Below are positions 16,394 through 24,109 of a DNA stretch of 64,000 nt, piece after piece. Source of the stretch: an uncultured Roseobacter sp. (lineage in GTDB: Bacteria; Pseudomonadota; Alphaproteobacteria; Rhodobacterales; Rhodobacteraceae). Position numbers and translations under genes: made by a program. The stretch covers positions 124,001 to 188,000 of the forward strand of contig CANKZM010000003.1 of NCBI GenBank assembly GCA_947488305.1. The letters are read 5' to 3'. Under the pieces are notes generated by a model, which ran no database searches, was not told the DNA's origin, and worked only from the letters and a program-made list of their open reading frames with translations. The stretch's first letter is position 1, and the number at the start of each line of letters is the position of its first letter.

Positions 16394-17800
16394 GTGCAGG
16401 GCAAAATTCTCATTGTAGATGCGATTTCGACAAATCGCATTGTGTTAAAAGTTAAACTTGCTTCTGCTTTTTACGAGGTTTTACAAGCCTCTACGGCAGA
16501 CGAAGCATGCGTCGCTGCACTGCGGCACGCCCCCGATCTGATCATCTCCGCGATGGCGCTTCCGGATGGTGACGCCGGTGATTTGTGCAGAAGGCTGGAC
16601 CGGAACGCACAGACCCGTGCGGTGCCTGTCATGGTGGTTGCCTGTCGCCCAAACCCGGAAAGTCGGCTTCAGGCGCTGGAAGCCGGTGTTCAGGACGTAA
16701 TGGTCAAGCCGATAGATGACACATTGTTGCTGGCGCGCGTCAGAAGCCTGATCCGCGCCCACAACACAGCAGCGGAATGGCAAATGCGTGACGATACGTC
16801 CAGAGCCTTAGGGTTTTCAGAAGATCGGGCAGATTTCGGCCCGGCAGGACGGTCCGTTATTGTCGGCGCCGACAAGAATATTGCGCATAACTGGATCATG
16901 AAACTGCGTCCTCATTTGCGATCTTCATTAACTTTTAGCTCACCAGATACAGCTTTGCGGGATTTGGCGCCGGGCCGTGTGCCGGATGTCTTCATTCTGA
17001 TGCTGGAGGACGGCGATAAACTTTCTGGTGAAGTCCTAAGACTGCTGGCCGCCGTCAGGGCGACCGCCATTACACGGCACGCGGGCATACTTGTGGTACA
17101 GCCTCGTCCGGAACCGGGTCTGGGCGCTTATGCGCTTGATCTCGGCGCCGATGATCTCATGACGGATGGATTCGAGCAGAACGAGATTATCTTGCGGATC
17201 AAGGCGTTGATGCGCCGTAAGCGCATTGCAGATCAGATGCGCGCAACCGTTCGCACCGGCCTCAAGGCAGCTGTTTCCGACCCGCTAACCGGGTTGCACA
17301 ATCGTCGTTACGCAATGCCCCACCTTGCTCGGGTGGCCGAACATGCCGCCGCCACGGGGCGGAGTTTTGCCGTGATGGTGGCCGATCTGGATCACTTCAA
17401 ACGGATCAATGACTTCTATGGCCATGCGTCCGGTGACGCCGTTCTGGTAGAAGCTGCCAGAAGGTTGCGCGAAAACCTGCGCGGCGTCGATCTGCTTGCG
17501 CGCATTGGCGGCGAGGAATTCCTGATTGTCATGCCCGCTACACCGTTCAGCGAAGCACGTGTGGCGGCCAGCAGGCTTTGCCGAAAAATCGGCGGTGAGG
17601 GGTTTGTCGTTCCGGGTGCCAGCGAACCGATCAATGTCACGATATCCATTGGCGTTACCATGGGTGGCAACAGCAAATCTCGCAACAATGACAACGAGGC
17701 GATTGACGCAAACCAGTTGCTCGATGCGGCAGATAAAGCGCTTTATGAAGCCAAGCTACAAGGCCGTAACCAAGTCAATCTGGTTCGCCCCGCCGCCTGA
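16394..17800 (+). CDS. pleD: PleD-type diguanylate cyclase (REC-REC-GGDEF) with degenerate receivers
   Basis: 468-aa cytoplasmic c-di-GMP synthase with the PleD architecture. REC1 spans about residues 3-122, REC2 about 153-272 and GGDEF about 290-460. The catalytic motif is G372-G-E-E-F376 with an intact I-site R363-G-V-D366. REC1 keeps Asp9 and Lys105, but the second pocket acid is Ala10 and the phosphoacceptor position (Asp53 in Caulobacter PleD) is Ala53 in DLIISAMALPDG. REC2 also lacks a phosphoacceptor (VFILMLEDG). Activation by phosphorylation is therefore unlikely. The start is GTG at 16394 with an AAAGGA about 13 nt upstream; the N-terminus MQGKILIVD matches the family exactly. A CtrA-like half site precedes it. 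Confidence 0.93.
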   Translation: MQGKILIVDAISTNRIVLKVKLASAFYEVLQASTADEACVAALRHAPDLIISAMALPDGDAGDLCRRLDRNAQTRAVPVMVVACRPNPESRLQALEAGVQDVMVKPIDDTLLLARVRSLIRAHNTAAEWQMRDDTSRALGFSEDRADFGPAGRSVIVGADKNIAHNWIMKLRPHLRSSLTFSSPDTALRDLAPGRVPDVFILMLEDGDKLSGEVLRLLAAVRATAITRHAGILVVQPRPEPGLGAYALDLGADDLMTDGFEQNEIILRIKALMRRKRIADQMRATVRTGLKAAVSDPLTGLHNRRYAMPHLARVAEHAAATGRSFAVMVADLDHFKRINDFYGHASGDAVLVEAARRLRENLRGVDLLARIGGEEFLIVMPATPFSEARVAASRLCRKIGGEGFVVPGASEPINVTISIGVTMGGNSKSRNNDNEAIDANQLLDAADKALYEAKLQGRNQVNLVRPAA

Positions 17801-17810
17801 CCTTGCGTCT

Positions 17811-18302
17811 TTACCGACGTTTGCGACCTCGTTTGAGGAACTCCTCAACCGCATCCGCGTAGCGCGCGCGTTCCGCGTCGTCCATTCCTGCGACAACCTC
17901 CAGCCAAGCATCTTGAGCGCGCCTCTGAACCGTCACTGAGACCGCAGCCTGGCTGGTAACCACACTTTCCAGAGCTGCCGCGTCAAAGGGCGTCGCCCGC
18001 AATGTGGTGAGGACCTTGTCAAACATTTCTCGCCGCGCGCGACGGTTCGGAAGCTGTTCTTTCGAGCCCTTTCGCAGAGCGCCAAAAACCGCGCGCCTGT
18101 CCTCTTTGGGCAAGGCCAGCATGTAAGGTGCGCCAAATGCTCCGAGCCCCGGACCTCGGGAAAAGCGATCCCCTGCTCCGTCGGGGCGCAATAACGCTCC
18201 AGCAACTAGTCCGGCTACCGCCAGATTGAGCGCTAACGAAACACCTAGAAGGATTTTCATCCACCGGGGCCCGCGTGATTTGGTAACTTCACTCTCTTGC
18301 AT
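17811..18302 (-). CDS. Membrane-anchored periplasmic Spy/CpxP-like protein
   Basis: 163-aa protein with one N-terminal transmembrane anchor (about residues 15-38, MKILLGVSLALNLAVAGLVAGALL) and a periplasmic helical domain. The domain resembles the heavy-metal-sensor/Spy group (EDRRAVFGALRKGSKEQLPNRRARREMFDKVLTTLRATPFD). It is very Arg-rich and ends in KRGRKRR. It is the third gene of a unit with an ECF sigma factor and a single-pass protein, separated from the latter by 3 bp. It may sense envelope stress or act as co-regulator of the sigma factor; this is inference from position. It is convergent with pleD, with 10 bp between the stops. Confidence 0.82.
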   Translation of the reverse strand: MQESEVTKSRGPRWMKILLGVSLALNLAVAGLVAGALLRPDGAGDRFSRGPGLGAFGAPYMLALPKEDRRAVFGALRKGSKEQLPNRRARREMFDKVLTTLRATPFDAAALESVVTSQAAVSVTVQRRAQDAWLEVVAGMDDAERARYADAVEEFLKRGRKRR

Positions 18303-18305
18303 GCG

Positions 18306-18668
18306 TTATCCCTCCTGAACATCCCAGCCGAAACCCGTGAGCTCCGCCGGATCGTAATAGAGTTCGCTTTCCAGGGGCAGAAACAAACCGGCCGGATCCA
18401 ATACGTTCTCTGGCGGGCTGATGCCGATCCAGAAACCAACGCAGCTGGCGGCCGCGAGCCCCCCCAAGGCGGGCCAGCCGCCAAATCCATCAAACACGTT
18501 CAGGATCGTCCTTTTCCGGCGTTGAACGGGCTGGGGAGCGGGCTGAAAACGCTGCGCATCCATCATCACACGAGCGGTCAACACCGAAGGGACTTCGGGC
18601 GGGTCCTGTCGCATGTCGTCGAACATCGCCTCCAATGCCTGCATCTTAGATTCTTCACTCTGTGTCAT
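18306..18668 (-). CDS. Single-pass membrane protein next to the ECF sigma factor (candidate anti-sigma)
   Basis: 120-aa protein without a family I can name. Residues 1-50 are charged and would be cytoplasmic (SKMQALEAMFDDMRQDPPEVPSVLTARVMMDAQ). One hydrophobic segment lies at about 66-82 (WPALGGLAAASCVGFWIGI), and a short acidic tail faces the periplasm. Its start lies inside the end of the sigma-factor gene (14-bp overlap), so the two are translationally coupled. That topology and coupling are what a small anti-sigma factor would show, but no ZAS zinc motif (HxxxCxxC) is present. Confidence 0.75.
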   Translation of the reverse strand: MTQSEESKMQALEAMFDDMRQDPPEVPSVLTARVMMDAQRFQPAPQPVQRRKRTILNVFDGFGGWPALGGLAAASCVGFWIGISPPENVLDPAGLFLPLESELYYDPAELTGFGWDVQEG

Positions 18669-19248
18669 CTTCGAACCCCAGTTCTTCTCGACGTCCTATA
18701 AGTAATTCGGCCAATGCACGCTTTCCGCGCGCAGTCAGACTTTCAACGGCCCGCGCCGATATATCCATGATCTCTGCGATCTCGGGATTGGACAGACCAT
18801 CGAGGTGGCGCAGCACAACGGCCTGCCTTTGCCGCTCAGGCAGCTGTGCCAGCGCATGTTGCAGTGCACTATCCCGAGATTGCCTTTGCAGCCGCGTCTC
18901 CATCGCGGGGCTGGTGTCCATCGGCTCTGATATCTCATCAATGCCGACACTGCGCCGTCGTCGCAGCCGGTCAGTACAGAGGTTTGCCGTCACCTTGAAA
19001 AGCCAGGTAGAAACCTGCGCCTCACCGTAACGCCAATTTGGCGCACTCCGCCACATCCGCACCATGGCTTCTTGCGCAACATCCTCCGCCTCTGTGCCAT
19101 CTCCTAGAATTCGACGAGCGTGGCCATAGACCCGTGGCAAAAGCCGAGCAGTCAACTCTGACGCCGCCTTTTGGTCGCCCGTTGCATATAGTCGCAACAG
19201 GTCGTCATCCGACTGATCACGTGCAGCGTTCAAATGACGACCCACCAC
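18655..19248 (-). CDS. ECF-family RNA polymerase sigma factor
   Basis: Sigma-70 group 4 factor that would direct RNA polymerase to a small regulon. Region 2 is clear (AARRILGDGTEAEDVAQEAMVRMWR, WLFKVTANLCTDRLRRRR), as is region 4 with a helix-turn-helix (LPERQRQAVVLRHLDGLSNPEIAEIMDISARAVESL). The frame is open to 19392, but that would overlap the EF-hand gene by 86 bp. Family alignment starts near residue RDQSDDDLLRLYATGD. A GTG at 19248, about ten codons earlier, is the most plausible start (197 aa), though no good ribosome site is visible. The gene overlaps the next membrane-protein gene by 14 bp. Confidence 0.88.
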   Translation of the reverse strand: MVGRHLNAARDQSDDDLLRLYATGDQKAASELTARLLPRVYGHARRILGDGTEAEDVAQEAMVRMWRSAPNWRYGEAQVSTWLFKVTANLCTDRLRRRRSVGIDEISEPMDTSPAMETRLQRQSRDSALQHALAQLPERQRQAVVLRHLDGLSNPEIAEIMDISARAVESLTARGKRALAELLIGRREELGFEDDTE

Positions 19249-19306
19249 ATCATATGATGATGCGACGAAGTTAAGCGACACCTGTAACGCTGCACTGTAA
19301 CCGTCC

Positions 19307-19753
19307 TCAGTCCGCCTTGGCGCGGCGTTTCGCCATGCGATCACGCGCTGCATCGAACTCAGCTTCAGAGATTGATCCATCCGAATTGGCATCTACCCGA
19401 TCAAACAGCCGCATGGCGCGTTTTCCAGCCTTCATCTCTTCAGGTTCGAGCACACCATCAGCGTTTGCGTCCAATCTGTCCATCACTTTCCGTGCACGGT
19501 CTTTCGCGCGCTCAGCGCCTTGTACCTCCAACTCTTCGAGGCTGATCGCACCATCACCGTTTGTGTCGGCGGATTCCATCTTTCTCGCCCTCAGCCCTTC
19601 CATTTCGGTCCGTGTGATCTGACCGTCGCCATCCACGTCAAGCTGTTCAAACGATGTTGGGAAATGCGGGCCACCCGGTTTTGCAAATACGGCACCCGCC
19701 ACCAGTGTCGCCGCACAAATTGTTACACCTGCCGCAATAGTGAGTCGTTTCAT
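19307..19753 (-). CDS. Exported EF-hand calcium-binding protein
   Basis: 148-aa secreted or periplasmic protein. An N-terminal signal peptide (MKRLTIAAGVTICAATLVAGAVFA) is followed by four canonical EF-hand loops: DVDGDGQITRTE, DTNGDGAISLEE, DANADGVLEPEE and DANSDGSISEAE, all with acidic residues at loop positions 1, 3, 5 and 12. It should bind about four Ca2+ ions. The start ATG at 19753 follows AGGAG with 8-nt spacing. It lies immediately upstream of the ECF sigma factor on the same strand (58 bp to the chosen start) and may be co-transcribed with it or be one of its targets; this is an inference. Confidence 0.9.
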   Translation of the reverse strand: MKRLTIAAGVTICAATLVAGAVFAKPGGPHFPTSFEQLDVDGDGQITRTEMEGLRARKMESADTNGDGAISLEELEVQGAERAKDRARKVMDRLDANADGVLEPEEMKAGKRAMRLFDRVDANSDGSISEAEFDAARDRMAKRRAKAD

Positions 19754-19958
19754 GATTTGGTCTCCTGTGAATTCAATTTCCCGACGCACTTTTTTGCGCC
19801 AGTCACACCTTGAAACGGCGCAACAGCCCATTTCCGTCGCAGAAACTGGAAAATTTTCGCGACATCCCGCCGCAGCGACTTCGCACCGCCTTTCAATCGC
19901 CAAAGTGAAAGCGCAAGTGTGGGGTCCGACCATATAAGGGTGACCCCCCGTGAGAGAT

Positions 19959-20378
19959 ATGAGCAGCATGACAAACGACCACGCGCAAACGCATGGCGAT
20001 GACCACTTGGACGCAGCACGCGATACCAAGCAGGCAATCCTGCGTGGATGGCGTCGCAAATGCCCAAACTGCGGCAGTGGCCCGTTAATGAAATCCTATT
20101 TGAAGGTGAACGATACGTGTTCGGTGTGTCGGGAAGAGTTGTATCACCACAAGGCAGATGACGGCCCGGCCTACCTGACAATTCTTCTTGTCGGTCACCT
20201 GATGGCGCCCCTCTTGCATGTTGCCTTTGTGACCTGGCGTCCCGACCCCCTCACGCTCTTTACCATTTTTGCGGTTGGCTGCGTGGGATTGTCGCTTTAC
20301 CTTCTTCCCAGATTGAAGGGAGCCATTGTTGGCTACCAATGGGCGCGCGAAATGGGGGGATTCGGGGCATCGCGCTGA
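19959..20378 (+). CDS. DUF983-family membrane protein
   Basis: 139 aa with an N-terminal zinc-knuckle-like motif (KCPNCGSGPLMKSYLKVNDTCSVC, CxxC-x14-CxxC) followed by two transmembrane helices (about residues 72-95 and 100-118). This is the DUF983 layout, of unknown role; members often sit near NUDIX or cytochrome oxidase genes. Starts at GTG 19950 or ATG 19968 are also possible. A NUDIX gene follows on the same strand after 35 bp, so a two-gene unit is likely. Confidence 0.85.
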   Translation: MSSMTNDHAQTHGDDHLDAARDTKQAILRGWRRKCPNCGSGPLMKSYLKVNDTCSVCREELYHHKADDGPAYLTILLVGHLMAPLLHVAFVTWRPDPLTLFTIFAVGCVGLSLYLLPRLKGAIVGYQWAREMGGFGASR

Positions 20379-20413
20379 ATAGAGCCCCCCGCGCCAAGAG
20401 ATAAGGCGCACCA

Positions 20414-21115
20414 GTGACACAATCTGTCGACAAGACCGCTATTCGAAACGCAGCAACCGTCATCGTTTTGAGAGACAGGTTTACTACACCCCGCATTTTA
20501 ATGGGCCAGCGAGGCGCGAAAGCTGCCTTTATGCCCAATAAATTCGTCTTTCCAGGCGGGGCAGTAGATAACGATGACGCGTCAATTTCGCTGCATTCTC
20601 CTTTGAATGATCACTGTGCCGCGCGTCTGCGCGAAGACTGCGAAGCAGATCTGAACCATGCTCTGGCCGTGGCCGCGATCCGCGAGCTTTGGGAAGAAAC
20701 CGGCTTAATACTGGGCGCTCCAGGTCGTTGGCCGGGGTCCCCACCTCCCGATTGGCTGGGGTTTGCGGAACGCGGGCATTTGCCCGACGCAAGCCCCATG
20801 CAATTCGTTTTTCGCGCGATCACGCCACCGGGGCGTCCCAGACGGTTCGATGCGCGCTTTTTTCTGGTGGACGCAGCCGACATCGCCGGCGACCTTGATG
20901 ACTTCTCTGCTGCATCCGACGAGTTATCACATTTGCAGTGGGTGTCTTTGGCAGAAGCCCGCAGCTATGACATGCCGTTTATCACCGAGGTGGTTTTGGC
21001 GGAGATCGAGGCTCGCGGTGGAGACACCGCGCCGCCACAAACGGTTCCCTTCTTCAAGAACAACGATGAAGAGAGCTTGTTCCTAAGGTTGAATGGCAGA
21101 CAACTAGTCGACTGA
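20414..21115 (+). CDS. NUDIX hydrolase
   Basis: 233-aa pyrophosphohydrolase of the long NUDIX type. The NUDIX box is split from the preceding GG by an insertion: FPGGAVDNDD, then about 30 residues later AAIRELWEETGLILG with the essential R-E-x-x-E-E. Substrate unknown; the group includes CoA and nucleotide-sugar hydrolases. The start is GTG at 20414 (MTQSVDK), since no ATG fits. It is downstream of DUF983 and convergent with the DMT transporter (8 bp between stops). Confidence 0.88.
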   Translation: MTQSVDKTAIRNAATVIVLRDRFTTPRILMGQRGAKAAFMPNKFVFPGGAVDNDDASISLHSPLNDHCAARLREDCEADLNHALAVAAIRELWEETGLILGAPGRWPGSPPPDWLGFAERGHLPDASPMQFVFRAITPPGRPRRFDARFFLVDAADIAGDLDDFSAASDELSHLQWVSLAEARSYDMPFITEVVLAEIEARGGDTAPPQTVPFFKNNDEESLFLRLNGRQLVD

Positions 21116-21123
21116 AAATTTGG

Positions 21124-22041
21124 TCAGATCACCAGAACCAATATCAGGATCGACAAACTCAACACGGTCATTCCCGCAAGTTCGCGCAAGCTGCTGCGCT
21201 CCGAAAACAACAGGGCCGATACGACCAAACTGAATATCAATTCCACCTGACCAACGGCTTTCACGTAGGCGGCGGTTTGTAACGTAAATGCCCAAAACCA
21301 ACAGAACGATCCGGCGAGTGACATCAATCCAATCCAGATCGCCACGCGTCGTGCCTGCCATACGGCCAAAAGCTGTTCTGCATCCCGAAGCCTAAGCCAT
21401 AGCGCCATGCCCACCATTTGCATCGCCGTCACCGCAGAAAGGGTGAGCCCGGCTCGCACAACCGCATCAGTAGACGCAATCTCAAGAGAAGCTCCGCGAT
21501 AGCACACCGCCGAGACCGCAAAGAGCAGCCCCGCCCCTAATCCAAGTGCGACACTGCGGTTGGCCATTTCCGACCAGCCCCACCCCCGGATCTCCGGCGG
21601 TGTCGATAGCAGCAAGACCCCAATAAGGCCCATCAGGATCGCGCCAAAGGCCAAGAGATCTACCGTTTCATTCAGCAGGATCAGACCTACCACAACGGAC
21701 AGGATAACTTCGGTTTTCATCAAGGTTACCCCAACCGCAAAGTTGCGCGACTTGAACAGCGTTACGACAAAAACCGTTGCCATGACCTGTGCAAAACCAC
21801 CCAGCATCGCAAATCCCCAGAACGCAGGGGAAAGACTGGGAAAACTCTGCCCTGTCCAAAGAAGGTAGGTCGCCATCCCGACCGCGACGATGGGCGCCGA
21901 GTAAACGAAACGGGCAAATGTCGCCCCCGTTGGTGTCAGAGACCGGGTTGAAAGCACCTTTTGCAGCGCAAAACGAAGGGTCTGAAACCCCGCCGCCGCC
22001 AGAGACAACAGAACCCAAAAATCGACTGTCCAAGCACTCAT
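21124..22041 (-). CDS. EamA-family (DMT) transporter
   Basis: 305-aa inner-membrane protein of the drug/metabolite transporter superfamily with about ten hydrophobic helices in two EamA halves. The second half ends with the typical QVELIFSLVVSALLFSERSSLRELAGM motif. Substrate unknown. It lies 101 bp downstream of the carnitine dehydrogenase gene on the same strand and may be the last gene of that unit, in which case it could move a metabolite of carnitine breakdown; position is the only support. Confidence 0.9.
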   Translation of the reverse strand: MSAWTVDFWVLLSLAAAGFQTLRFALQKVLSTRSLTPTGATFARFVYSAPIVAVGMATYLLWTGQSFPSLSPAFWGFAMLGGFAQVMATVFVVTLFKSRNFAVGVTLMKTEVILSVVVGLILLNETVDLLAFGAILMGLIGVLLLSTPPEIRGWGWSEMANRSVALGLGAGLLFAVSAVCYRGASLEIASTDAVVRAGLTLSAVTAMQMVGMALWLRLRDAEQLLAVWQARRVAIWIGLMSLAGSFCWFWAFTLQTAAYVKAVGQVELIFSLVVSALLFSERSSLRELAGMTVLSLSILILVLVI

Positions 22042-22142
22042 GGCTTCTCATGACGTACGAAGAGGCAAGAGGCCAGAGCGTCTCGCAAATAAATGATGGC
22101 GTGCGCGCTTGCGCGCTCCTTTGGATTGCGACGTGCCGGCGA

Positions 22143-23621
22143 TTACGAACGCGGCGCGCCTACCCCGCGTCCGGCGCCATCTGGCAAGGGCAATGCCTTT
22201 TGTGCCTCGACAAACCGACGAAGCGCCGCATCAATCTCTGGGCTCGCATCGGATGGCTTTCGGGTCTCCAGACTTACATGCAGCAAAAAATGCTCCCCCG
22301 TCGCGATCAAGCCGTGAGGCCCGTACATCTCATGCCAAAGGTGCATTTTCTTGCCACCACCGCCCAAGACCCGCGTGTGAACCTCAATGATCGTTCCGGC
22401 TTGTGCTTCATCAATATGCCGGATATGAGTCTCCGCGGTAAAATAACTGCCGCCTTTCGCAATGTATGCCGCGTCGCACCCGATCAGTTCCATGAACCGG
22501 TCGGTTGCATCAGCGAATGCCTGCAAGTATCGCGCTTCATTCATATGCCCATTGTAGTCGGTCCAATCGAGCGGAATAGTTCGGTTGACGGTCAAAACAG
22601 GTTGGGCTGGATCCTCAATCTCTGCAGCGCGAACAGCAAGTTCAGTTCCTTGTCGCAACTCAACATCGTGCGCTTTCAAGAGCGCCCCTGCCCCCCAATC
22701 CTGCGCCTTAAGAGCGCGCATCATCGAGACAAGATTGTTGTCCCTGATCTGCTCCAGTTCCCGGATAGAATAGGCACCAGATTGCGCGTCGGATTGTCCG
22801 GCAATCAAATCCACCAGCGCGTCATCGAAGTCGGGTACATCCATCAGCTTGGTCCAGGGCCACTTCAAGGCCGGACCAAATTGCGCCATGAAGTGCTTCA
22901 TACCCGCTTCGCCGCCGGCGACACGATAGGTTTCAAACAAACCCATCTGCGCCCAGCGAATGCCAAACCCATAACGGATGGCATCGTCAATCTCTTCTGT
23001 TGTGGCAATACCATCCTTGACCAGCCACAACGCCTCGCGCCAGACTGCCTCAAGGAAGCGATCCGCAACGTGGGCATCGATTTCCTTTTTCAGATGCAGC
23101 GGATGCATGCCCAGGCTTTTAAGGACCTTTCTTGCCCGCTCCACATCCTCCGGCTCATTTGCATCCGTGGTCACAACCTCCACCAGCGGCAACAGATACA
23201 CCGGATTGAACGGGTGGCTGACCATGATCTGACCGGGGCGTTCAGCACCTTGCTGGAGTTCGGACGGTTTGAATCCCGAGGTCGAAGAGCCAATGATCGC
23301 ATCCGACCTGCAGCCCTCTTGGATGGCCGCAAAGGTCTGATGTTTGATTTCCAATCGTTCCGGGACGCTTTCCTGAATCCAGAGCGCGCCGTCGACAGCT
23401 TCACCAATCGTGGCGCAAAATCTCAGGTCCCCCTCAGCAGGAAGGACCACTTCAGACAATCCTGGCAGGCTGCGACGTGCATTTGCCAGAACCTCGCTGA
23501 TTTTCCGCTCCGCCTGCGGGTCAGGATCGAAGACTTGTGCATCCCATCCGTTGAGAAGGAACCGCGCGGCCCAACCGCCACCGATCACGCCACCTCCGAT
23601 TATTGCAGCGGTATTTTTCAT
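22143..23621 (-). CDS. lcdH: Carnitine 3-dehydrogenase fused to a thioesterase domain
   Basis: 492-aa bifunctional enzyme. Residues 1-320 are a 3-hydroxyacyl-CoA-dehydrogenase-type NAD-binding and C-terminal domain (AIIGGGVIGGGWAARF Rossmann motif; SSTSGFKPSEL; VSHPFNPVYLLPLVEVV with the catalytic His). This is the L-carnitine dehydrogenase type that gives 3-dehydrocarnitine. Residues about 345-480 are a hotdog thioesterase (LDWTDYNGHMNEARYLQAFADATDRF), the betainyl-CoA thioesterase fusion known in this family. With the BKACE enzyme two genes upstream, it makes the path carnitine to 3-dehydrocarnitine to betainyl-CoA to glycine betaine. Start ATG at 23621 overlaps the lipoprotein stop by 4 bp. 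Confidence 0.92.
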   Translation of the reverse strand: MKNTAAIIGGGVIGGGWAARFLLNGWDAQVFDPDPQAERKISEVLANARRSLPGLSEVVLPAEGDLRFCATIGEAVDGALWIQESVPERLEIKHQTFAAIQEGCRSDAIIGSSTSGFKPSELQQGAERPGQIMVSHPFNPVYLLPLVEVVTTDANEPEDVERARKVLKSLGMHPLHLKKEIDAHVADRFLEAVWREALWLVKDGIATTEEIDDAIRYGFGIRWAQMGLFETYRVAGGEAGMKHFMAQFGPALKWPWTKLMDVPDFDDALVDLIAGQSDAQSGAYSIRELEQIRDNNLVSMMRALKAQDWGAGALLKAHDVELRQGTELAVRAAEIEDPAQPVLTVNRTIPLDWTDYNGHMNEARYLQAFADATDRFMELIGCDAAYIAKGGSYFTAETHIRHIDEAQAGTIIEVHTRVLGGGGKKMHLWHEMYGPHGLIATGEHFLLHVSLETRKPSDASPEIDAALRRFVEAQKALPLPDGAGRGVGAPRS

Positions 23622-24109
23622 GATCCTGCCCTTTGTAGCTGGCTGACGTCCCATCCATAAAAATCGAATATGGCGCGCGCCGCCAAAGCTCTGTCGGGAG
23701 GCACTCTTCCGTCGCGGTCAATCAGGGCCCCAAAACTGCCCGATGCGGTGCCTACGGCTGCAGTCTCAAAATCCTCGTCTACCCACATCACGATCAGAGG
23801 CTGCCTGCCTGCAGTTGTCGGGATCAGCTCACCCGGCACGCCTGCGCGGTAGGTGCCGTCTAACTTGGCAGCACCAGTGCCGTTCAGGCGGATCGTCTCG
23901 GCGTCAGATGCGGTATCAAACTCGATTTCTCCTCCGGGCGCGGCTCCGAAACGCTCAACGACCACCCATGTTCCAGAGAAACCATCGCGATCAAATCGCG
24001 TGCTTGCGCCCATTGGGGCTGACTGGTCCCGAAAGACCCCGGGCGTTGTCGCGGCGCACCCACTCAACAGCATTGCGCCGATAATCCCGTATCGCGCCGC
24101 TCTCATCAT
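23618..24109 (-). CDS. Small lipoprotein embedded in the carnitine operon
   Basis: 163-aa exported protein with a lipobox (LLSGC, Cys18), so it is a lipoprotein. The mature part is rich in beta-strand patterns (FSGTWVVVERFG, LDGTYRAG, LIVMWVDEDF, FGALIDRDGR), suggesting a small lipocalin-like barrel; this is visual judgement. It overlaps both neighbours by 4 bp (ATGA on each side), which ties it tightly to carnitine catabolism. A role in holding or capturing a ligand at the membrane is possible. I know no named family for it. Confidence 0.82.
   Translation of the reverse strand: MMRAARYGIIGAMLLSGCAATTPGVFRDQSAPMGASTRFDRDGFSGTWVVVERFGAAPGGEIEFDTASDAETIRLNGTGAAKLDGTYRAGVPGELIPTTAGRQPLIVMWVDEDFETAAVGTASGSFGALIDRDGRVPPDRALAARAIFDFYGWDVSQLQRAGS

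Noticed and set aside
21789-23660. 623-codon open frame on the plus strand
   Set aside because: Antisense to the carnitine dehydrogenase and DMT genes; codon pattern of the minus strand explains the lack of stops.
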